64,000 bases of DNA from Thunnus maccoyii (taxonomy: Eukaryota; Chordata; Actinopteri; Scombriformes; Scombridae). The translations under genes and the position numbers were made by a program. Shown piece after piece: positions 50,001-60,400 of the stretch. The notes beneath the pieces are model-generated. The model did no database searches. It had not been told where the DNA came from and saw only the letters and a list, made by a program, of their open reading frames with translations. The stretch's first letter is position 1. Every line of letters starts with the position of its first letter. The stretch covers positions 16,516,651-16,580,650 of the forward strand of contig NC_056548.1 of the NCBI RefSeq assembly GCF_910596095.1, given 5' to 3'.

Positions 50001-53000
50001 GCTCTGTTTTTCTTTGCTCAATTTGGTGATGGATTATTTTAAGAGAAAGGGGCGCATTCAATAAGAGGCATTCTTGTGATTCAGACTAAATATAGACGTT
50101 TTTACGAAACCTTTGCGAGCGGGTTAAAGAACTGTTGATCTGACGTGCAGGCATCCGTGGAGGAAAGTATGGTATGAAATGTCAGAATGCAAATGAAAGA
50201 GGAAAAAAAAAAAAATTAAAGACTACAAAGGCTGCCAGCAATGTTCAGATGTGCTGGCACCTCTCTCCTCATTTATTTTCTCTTTTGCAGAACACCTGTG
50301 GATTTGTAATGATGTGTACATGCCATTTTTCTCCAGAACAGAGCGCTTTGGGTCTTTCTAGCCATTGCAAACATGTCAATAAAGGCTGGGCTCGGTTGAT
50401 GACAGCCGCTCCAATAGCGAACACCTGGAACTTAGCCAACCGCAATGAGAACAACTTGATAATGCACGCAACACCGTCTACCCAGTACAACACATGGTTA
50501 CTCAAACAACACTGTAAACATCTACTAATAAAAGGATTTGGTCCTTAATCTGCAACCGAGTGCAAAAATGTCTTGTGCATCAAAAGGCTTTTGCACACTG
50601 CCAGACTGTAGTGATTTATTACTAAGATAAACACTGATCTGAGTGAATGTGTCTTCAATATGCAGTATTTACACAAAGGATAACAGGCAGAGAGACAGAT
50701 AGAAGCTGGAGAATGCTTCCTCCTACTCAGCAGCACTGTGTTAGCTCAGCAGACCGTACAAGAGCAGACAGACCTCTAACAGAAGAGAGGAAGGAGTTTA
50801 ATGGAGCCTGTGCTTCCAGGGAAATATTCTATCATGCATCTCTTAAAAGCTCTGGAGCACTTGTACAAAACAAATCAACAAAATGGATGGGAAAAAAAAG
50901 TAAGAAGAGTTCAAGGAAAGTGGAGCGCCGTGATAGCCGAATGGTTACAGTGCATGCCATATAACCGCAACGTCCCTGGTTCAAATCCGCCTGGGGACCC
51001 CTGTTGCATGTCATAACCCTCTCCTCCCCCCCCCCCCCCGCTTCCTGCCTGCCTCTCCACTGTCAATTGTCGAATAAAGGCAAAAAAAAAAAAGCCCAAA
51101 AACATATCTTTAAAGAGAGAGAGAGGAAAAAAACAGTTCAAGGAAAGCAACAAGAGAGGGAAGAAAAAAAATGCAAAAAAAAAAAAACACTCCCCCAACA
51201 AACCATGAAAGCTAGAAACTGAATCCAGGGCCGGTGACTTCACTTGAGACCGGAGGGGTTGGTTGAAGGCGAAAGGTGAGGCAGACACCGCGGCTCTGGG
51301 AGTGTGTGAAAGGCCAGAGCTTCTGTTCAGAGCCTGCTGCTGCGCTTGGCTATACATTTCACAAGCAAGAGATAAAAATCGGTATAAAACAGTGAGAGAG
51401 AGAAAGGAGTGGGGGGAGTCACCTTGGCAATTCAAGAAAGAAGGCGAGGTGAGGGAGGGAGGGAGAGAGGAGGAGGCGGGTGGGGTGGGGTGGGGTGGGG
51501 TGGGGGGGTAGTGACAGGGTGAAAGGGGACGGGATATGTGGAGTGGCGGCCGAGGCTGTTCTGACAGCAGCGGGGCAGCGGAGGGTGAAGAATGCCGTCT
51601 TTTCTTACCCCTCCAGACGTCCTGCCCAGCAACTTCACCCAGTGTGGTAATCAATACCTGTTATTTTCCCCTCTCGGCTTTCCAATCAATAGATAAGAGC
51701 GGGGTAAAACCAGCCGGGACAATGGCTCTTTCTTCGGCACCATCTGATGTGGGCTGAATAGCAACTGCTTCGGTGGTGGGAATGGTACAGGAGGAGCTAT
51801 TGGGTGACATGAGGGGACTGGAGAAGCAGCAGGAGAGGGTGGAATAAAAAGAAAAAAAAAAAAAAAAAAAGAGGTAAAGAGAATAAGATGCTCCAGTCGA
51901 TCTGATTAAAGCAGAATCACTGGAATAACACCGCTGCTTGTTTTCAGCGAAATGCGTGTGTCTGCTTCCTCCACTTATGGCTCCAGAACAACAGGCTCCT
52001 GCCGACTCCATCAAAAGAAAGAGAGAAATTACTCCAGCGTCATAAAGCTTCTGGAAACATCTCCATCACGCGGCCTACCCCTTAACAGGCCCTACTGTGG
52101 AGCCTTTGAACTCTAAGCTGCTATATTTCATTAAACTTGACTGCCGTCTCCCGGCCCCAGCTGCCTCTGTCGGAGGAAAGGAGCATGTGTGTGTGTGTGT
52201 GTGCGTGTTTTTGTAGAGTCCGTACTAGTGTCATCTGTTGTTACAAATATCCACCCACAATAAATCAGTCGATAAATTGTGCAGATATTGTTAATTTTTT
52301 TGAACGCTGGTCATTAATCATTGAAGAAAAATCACCTCTGTTAACATAAAACATTAACTGTCAATGGAAAAAAAGCAACTATTTCAAGTTTGAGCCTATT
52401 AAACTGATCAGGAGACGAGATGTGTCAGGTTTCTGCCTCAGCTTAACAATTTCCCGGATGAAATGCTCCATTCAATGATTTATTGATACATTGCTTAAAT
52501 GAAAGGCCTCTTTTAATTCAGGTTAAAGACTTTTCCGTAAGGACCCCATACTTTTCCGTGCCTGTGGAAGTATGGAAAAGTATGTAGAGACCTTTTTGGA
52601 AACCTGAATTAAAAGAGGCCTTTCATATAATGTTTGGAGCGGCCATTTTCTTTCTTATTACTGGACGGTGTTTAAGTTGCAGTGGATCCATTCGGTGTTT
52701 TTCCTGCTCTACGACTGTGAGAGTGGACGTTTTCTTTAGAAAGTGCTCACAATTATAAGTTATTACTATATTAGTAATACTGCCTTTCTTTCCCTGCTAA
52801 AAATACGACATGACAGCTCTTCAGTAACTATAGTTCATTCTTATTTTCTTGTTGATTTTTTTGTTTGTTTGTCCTTGATTTCCTTGTGTTTTTAAAGCTT
52901 CGATCACATTCTGGTTATGTATATGTTCACTTTAAGAAAGAAAAAGAGGACTAATTTCATACCAGTACAAGAGTGTAATGTAAACGGTTTAACTTGGCTC

Positions 53001-56000
53001 TACTCCGTCAATAAAAATGTCAAAAAATAAATGAAATTCTTAAGAAAAATAATATTGCACACTTGGTATGTTACTGTTCAAATATAATGAAGTAACTGCT
53101 GACTGACTATGAGAAGTTTCAATCCAAAAATATCAATATAAACCTACAAAAACTTATGAGTCCAACACTGACTTCTCCTGTTTCTGATGGAATGACAGAT
53201 AAAGTCGATTTTTCCTAAATGTTCTTAATGAACAGAAAACACTGAAACACATTGATTCGCTGGCGTAACTTTTCATGCAGATGTGAGTCTGTAACTCACT
53301 GGTCTTGCTCCGTCATACAGAGCGCACAGTGAGTGGCACTCTAGTCGCTTTATCTCACTCCATTAGGCTAAGGCCCGGTGCACACACAGGGGCTGAGTGT
53401 GTGCTTAGGGCCACTTATCAGGGAAGAGGCAACAGGAGGGAGGCTGGGAAGGGAGAGAAAGGCCAGATAGAGTGACAAATAGAGACAGAGAGAGGCAGAA
53501 AAGAGGGGTCAGAGGAGGGAAGAGGAGGAAAATGAAGCTGAGAGGAGAGAAGTAGCGGCGATGGGGTTAAAGCGAGGAGGGTTGATTTAGAGAGTGGTGG
53601 GGAGCAGAGGCAGAGAGGCCTCCTTTAACACGCAGCTCATACGGAGAGGAGGGCTGCATGGGGGAGTGAAGGGGGATTAGGTGGGCCCAGGCGGCAGTAA
53701 CCAGGAATCCCAACAATCTCACACCCCACTCCCTGGCCCGGGCTCAGCCTCAGCCACATGACACACTCAAACAGACCTCTCTCTCCCGTACAGAGCAGGG
53801 CACCAACGAGCACCTGTTTATTACTGTCTGTCTAATATGTTTGGAGATGGACCGACCACTTGGCACTGAATGGGACATTGTGTGAACGCTCACACATGCT
53901 CTGGACCACCTGTGTATTGTCTCTTACTCTCTCTCTCTCTGTCTCACACACACACACACACACACACACTAAGAGATGAAAGTTAAAAGGCAAAAAGATG
54001 TGCATGACATTGTGCTTTGGTCCACCTGCCTCAGATAACAAAGGGTGTTAAAGGATTAGACACCTCACTTTAGCATTTGACCACAAAGTCCTTCCTCCAG
54101 AGCAGTGGTTCCCAACAACTTCCTGACGGGTTGTGAGTAAAGCTGCAGCTAACGTTTATTTTCATTAATGATTCATTTGTCCATTACTTTCGTAATTAAT
54201 TGATTAGTTGTTTGGTCTAGAAAATGACGGTGAAAAATGTTGATCACTGTTCCCCAAAGCCCAAGATGCAACCTCAAATGTCTTGTTTTGTCCCGACTAA
54301 AGAAACCAGGAAACATCGACACTTAAGATGCTGGAACCAGATAATTTCAGTATTTAGTATAGGCAATTCATTTTTCTGTCAATCGATTAATCGATTAATC
54401 ATTGCAGCTCTAGTTGTGAGACAATCAAAAGAGCAGGAAAGCAGGAAAACACATTTATGCTCCTCAGTGTCACATTTTTATTTCTGATACTTCTTTATTT
54501 GTGTGATTCCCAACCAGGGGATCGGGACCACAAAGGGGGTCCTAAACAAGTCTGAGTGGTAACATATTGATTAAATTCATATTATAAAGAGGAAAAAGTT
54601 TCCATTACACCTAATTATGTTCATTTTCTCAAACTTTTCTGTAATGTTTTCTTTTTTTTTTAGTAAAATACTAAATGTGTATATTCAGGTGTGTAAACCT
54701 TCCTCAAATTAAACAATGTGAGAAGGTGAAACAACTCTTAGGATGAACTGTTCACAGACCATAAATCACACACAGACATTGTTTTATTTTAATGGAGTGA
54801 ACACCAATAAAAAGGTCAGGAACAACTGCTTTCATATTTTTTTGTGAATTACTGAATAATCTTAACTTTTCAGGCCTAAAAACGTATTCAAATAAAAGCT
54901 TATTCAATAATCTGTGTTTTGGTATAAGTGCTTGATACGTTCTTTGATACTTTGAGGAATATGAACATGTTTTTCTATAAGACCCTTTTTTCATTTATCA
55001 AAAAGAAGACATATCTCAAATGTAACGTTGTCTCAATACAAACAGTCATACAAGAACTTAACCTGTCTCAGAATCTATTAAAAGAATAAAGCATTAGACG
55101 TCAGCTTTTGTCATCTGTGCTACATATTTCACTATAAAAAAGAAGTATTGAGATTTAAAACCCAGCCCATCTCTTTGGTTGACCTGGTCGTATCCCATAA
55201 GCACACACAACTGACAACGATGAGTCACAAGAAGAAATTGCTTTGTTTTAAAAAGGACACAAGATAAAATAAGTTGGGAACCACCATGCTTCTTGGACAA
55301 TACAAACAGTGGCGGCCTGTTACATTGTCTCTTCACTACAAGACCTCTGTTGTTGTTCTTTCGTGGCCTCCATCATCAGTCAACAGTGAGGAGCATCCTG
55401 CCACTCCCTGCATGCCTCCTTCGACTTCCCTGACATTCCACAGCGGGGAAAACTAACTATTTAACCTGTGTTCAGCTCATTGTGTACAGTCGACACAGTG
55501 GGAGTCCAGTCTGGAGGTGCAGAATGAGATACAGATGTCTTATTAAGTCAAGTTACCGTCGCTCTGCGTTGGTCTGATGTTCTACTGACTGGCGGAGAAG
55601 CTCATAAGCTATAAACAAGACCATTTTGAGCCAGACATGCTGTCACAGACGGGCCAGTGTGTGTGTGTGTGTGTGTCTCTGTTTGTGTTTTGGTGGTCAC
55701 ATCAGCGTGATGACGACGATGACCGAGCCTGTCGCCGAGTGCTGCTCGTTTCTCCGTCTCCGGGAACCCTACACCCCGGCGTACAGTCTGAGGATCAGCC
55801 AAATCTCCATGACACTGGGAAGCGCTTTACACCAGCACCTTTGTCAACAAGGCCTTTTCAGGAGAGGGCCACTGACAGACTGTGATGTCGCCGGAGTGTT
55901 TGGGCAGAATGGAGCGATTCAGACAGGGGCAGGCGGGAGGGTACGGGGCTTGGAAAAGGAGTGGGTGAGGGAGAGAGAAAGGCGTGTGAGACAGAGACGA

Positions 56001-57411
56001 GACAGAGTGGGGGGAGAGAGAGAGTGGGTGGGTGGGTGGGTGGGGGGGGGGTCGAGGCGAGACAGAGGGAAGGGGCGGAGGAACTGGCAAAGCTCTCACT
56101 GACAGCAATGGGGCCTCCTGACAATCCAGGAATATTGTCTGAAATCAATCTGTCATCGTGGAGCTGTTGAGCCTGTCATTACGATGTGGTACTCGCCCTT
56201 TCACAGTGACAATTTGTTCAGTGCTTTCCCAGTTCACCTTACTACTCAGCTGTACAAAGGTCACTGCCCTCTATCCATCTCTGTCTGCCAGTCTGGCTGT
56301 CTCTCTCTTTGTTAATCAACTGTCCACACTGAGCTATACAGTCCTTTTACCAAGGTGCCCTGCACAGAAACAGGCAGCTGATGACCAGAATAGATGTACT
56401 GCTGCAAAGGACTTCTGTTACACCATCTAATCCTCATATTTCCTCTTGCCAACTACTCAAAAAATGCAAAAACATCTTTAAAAATAATAAAAATAAGCAA
56501 AAAAAGAAGTACCTAACAGTCAATCTGGACACAGACTAACAGTATGAATGGAGCAGTGCCCCATCTGCCAAGCCTCTAACTCCAAGTACATCCAGGTTGG
56601 GGCTGATCCAAAGCCCAAACTCACATCCCCGTGCATGAGGAAATCAAATCAGTTTCACTGCATGGTGCAGAATTCCAGTCTGGGATAGCAGTAGCCTTGC
56701 TATAAAATATGACAGATTATAGTCCTTGCTCCTGAAATGAGTTTTCCTCCCTCGTCCTGTTCCACTCTTCAAGTCAAAGTAGGGACATATTTTTCCGTTC
56801 ATTACAGATGCAATGGGTCCCCTGCATGAAAAACCTGGGCCTCTTTGCCTCCTCGTCTCTGCATGTTGAGAGAAACTGCCGCTGGAAACGGACGCAAACA
56901 AATTCCACCATGACAGCTTACAACTCTCGCAGCGAAAACTCCTATTTTGATGTATTTTGACAAGCAATCGCCCAGACCGGACTCTTTATAACCTCTGTCA
57001 ATGGGGACAATGCGCAAAGAATTTCCGAGGTTGCTCAAAAGAATCCCTAATGAAAAACAAAGTGGGAGCAAAAAAAAGCTGAAAAGCCATGTGGGGTCTC
57101 ATTGAAGCTCATCGGAGGTGAACTGAAAGGGGGTGGGGAGGTGGGAGGGGGGGCTCGAAGAGGAGAAGAGGAGGAGGATGGAAACTGGGAGGGAGTGTGT
57201 GTCGAAGGCAGCGGAGGCCTCATTCAGAGCTCGTTATCCCAGCTGGTCCCTGGCTCGGCTTTCTTCAGGCCCGGCCAGCCATCGCTGTTGCCACCACCAT
57301 AACTTTCAATCAACCTTTAACTGCAGAACAGCAGGGTTGGTGCGTGTTTGTGTGTGTGAACGTGTTTGTGTGAGGGTTTGTCAGGACAACAAGTGATTTC
57401 TAATGAAACCC

Positions 57412-57474
<63 letters not shown>

Positions 57475-60400
57475 GGAGGTTAACAGGAAAACAAAGACCA
57501 GGGAAAACTTTCAGTGTTGATTTCTGGTATCAGATCATAAAGATGACTAACAACCTTATACAACACACAACTGCTATCCAAAATCATAAACAGAGGGAAA
57601 ACAATAAAAGACAAAAGAAGAGAAGAAGTGGGAAAAACAAAGAGAGGAAGTTCATCTTTAAATGATATGCAACAGCTACCTCCTGGCTGCCTGATTTGGT
57701 ATTCTGATAAGTAAGCGTGAGACTACAGCAGCACAGATTCAAGCAGGCTGTGGCAAGTACAGCAAACAAGCACACATAAGATGGGGCAGATAATATTTCT
57801 GCCGTTTAAAATCAGCCTTTCATTCACTAACATCACAATGTCAACTCTTGTCCAACTTGTCCAAACCTGCTCGGTCCAAGCTACATCCTGAAGGCCACCA
57901 TCATATAAATACAGTATAGATATGTTTTGTCAAGACAGAGAAAGGTTGTCATGGCATAGTTTTTGTTATACTATACATATTGTGTTGCTTTTTTTTTTTC
58001 AAGGTGGCACAACACTGAAAAGGAGGGATTGGGAGGGGGGGATTGCAATGAGATGCCAAAGCTGAAGGAAAGTTATTGAGAGGAAAGAAAAAGATCCAAA
58101 AACACCAGGAGTTTCGATTTCTGCACCCCCTGCCTGCAGCTGTACGCGGACTCACGATCCGAACCATAAATCTAAATGTTAAAATCTACAGGAAAACCAA
58201 ACTGGCTTCTCCTGTTGAGGGGTGAAAGAGGAGAGCAATTGGAATCTCATCATTTCACTTACTAAAGTGACTGAGCGAACAGCTGTGGAGTACAAAGCGG
58301 GGAAGGAGGGGAGATGGTTGGGGAGGAAAGGAAGAAGGAGGAGGAGAAGGAGGAGGAGGAGGAGGAGGAGGAGGAGGAGGAGGGGGCGGAGGGGGGGCTT
58401 CTCTCCCCGCGTCTTGGCTCCTCACAAGAAAAAGAGAAAACAGAGCGAGGACTGGGGTAATGAAGGAGGCTTAGAAAAGAGGGGTTGCGCAAGACAAACA
58501 CTTCCCACTGTGGAGCCGAAATGTTATTGTAAGGTCACTTGTAAGGTTCCAGCAAAGCAGACCCTCACCCCCACCTACGGGCTCGCTTCCAGCCACTCAA
58601 GTCCGCTCTCTCGGGCCAAGGGTGTAACACAGCAGCCTGGCCTGCGGAGTCTAAACAGTGTCCAGTATCATCGGATGCTTATTTAACACCAAACAGCTGA
58701 CAATTAACACAAACCTGTTATTCATTTGTCTGCTAAATCATGCAAGTCAGAGCGGTTGATTGTCATCTGAATCGCTGATTGTCTGACTCTGTGGGTTTTT
58801 TGTGAAGGTTAACGGGAGCAAAAGGAATTCTATTTAACTGAACCGAAATCCATTCAGCCAGCAGGAAGAGTGTGTGTGGTCTGAAAACACATCCTGAGCC
58901 AACTGCCCAAACTAATGAGCATTGTATATATGTAGTCGATAGGATTTTCCCAAAAACCGGAAAAACAAAAGGAATAAAGAGAAATTCTCCTCATGTGCGT
59001 CTGAGCATTAGCATACAGGTGACAGTGACAAATACCGAAAGTGGACAAAGCCTTGTTGAAATTCCACATGAATGCTAATTGAAGTGGCCATTAAAGTCAG
59101 TCAATGAGAGAGTGTTGCTCACAGGGATTATATGACCCTGCTAAAGTAAACACCAACTGACCTCCATTATGACTACTTATCACAGCTACAGCCCTTTCCT
59201 TTCTTTCCCCTGCGAGGGGTGAAGTCTGACACATTCCTCTCTCCGAATGTTTCCTCCTGAACTGACGGGGTCAGCGGCGCGTGGTGATAGATGAGAAACA
59301 CGGATTGTTATAGCGGTGGTAACATTATTTCCGTGATAGAAAAAGAGGGATCATAGCGGGAGGAATATTATTTCCACCTGGTTTTGAGAAGAAATAGGTG
59401 GAGCGGGAATAGTTGTTGGTGTACCTCTGAGGTTTTCCAAATTGCCCTGCGCTCCTTGGATCTCTCATTATCATGACTTTTTCTCAGGGCAATTTCAGGC
59501 TGCTTAATAAAACACATGCATATATTCAGACGTACAAAAAAAAAAAAAAGAAAAAACCCCAGCTCTCGCTCCCTCCTCGTAACTTCTTCTCACGCACCTC
59601 TAAATGGCAGCGCCTCAGTAAAGTGAGTCCCCCGTCTGCTGTGAGCTCTAATAGATGGCAAATACGTCCAGTCTACAGGGATGAGGAGTGTTTAAAATTA
59701 ATTACTGCTGCCCTGTCCAACCTGGGGGACCGCCGCACATAATAATCCACCCATTGTTCTCTGCAAATGGACCCAGACTCTGTAAATAGGGGGCTACAGA
59801 GAGCTGAGAAAAGGCTGGGTGGGAGTAAAGGTCAGCTCATGCCTTGTTTTAACGACAGCACATTAACTTAACTCACTTCCTTCAACTTTACACTGGTAAT
59901 AAAGGCGAGGAAATGCGGAGAGAAGCAGGGAATAAGAAGGGGGACGTGTGTGAGGAGGACGGAGGGCAGTCCTGTGGGTGTCTGGTGTGGGAGAGATTGG
60001 AGGTGATGTGGTGAAGAAGACGAGGACGGGTGTTTAACTTCACTTGAGTTCTTCTGATAGGTGTGGGCAGAAAAACAAAAACGTAACATGAAGCTGATTT
60101 TATTTTCTAATACCTAAATGGAGCATTCAAGTGTGAATCCTGCAGGGATTACAATAAACATCGTACACAGCAGCAGCACAGCAGAGCTTTTTCAGAGCAA
60201 TTCTTTCTCTTTTCTACCCCCTCAGTCTTAGTCCCAGATGGGCCCATGATCCAGAACACCACTGTTACACCTTCTTACTATTCAGGAGCTATTTAAAAAA
60301 AATAAGAGGACTTTGGGGCATTTGCTGAGAAACTAGCCTCATTACGGTTAAAGGAAATGGAAAACTGTCTGGACGCCAAATGGCCTTGTGATTTTAAAAG

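Noticed and set aside
51401..51654. Proline/serine-rich open frame opposite the G-rich region
   Set aside because: Explained by C-rich simple sequence and the neighbouring SINE.
58222..58501. Poly-arginine and poly-serine frames
   Set aside because: Produced by the (GGA)n tract; no protein similarity.
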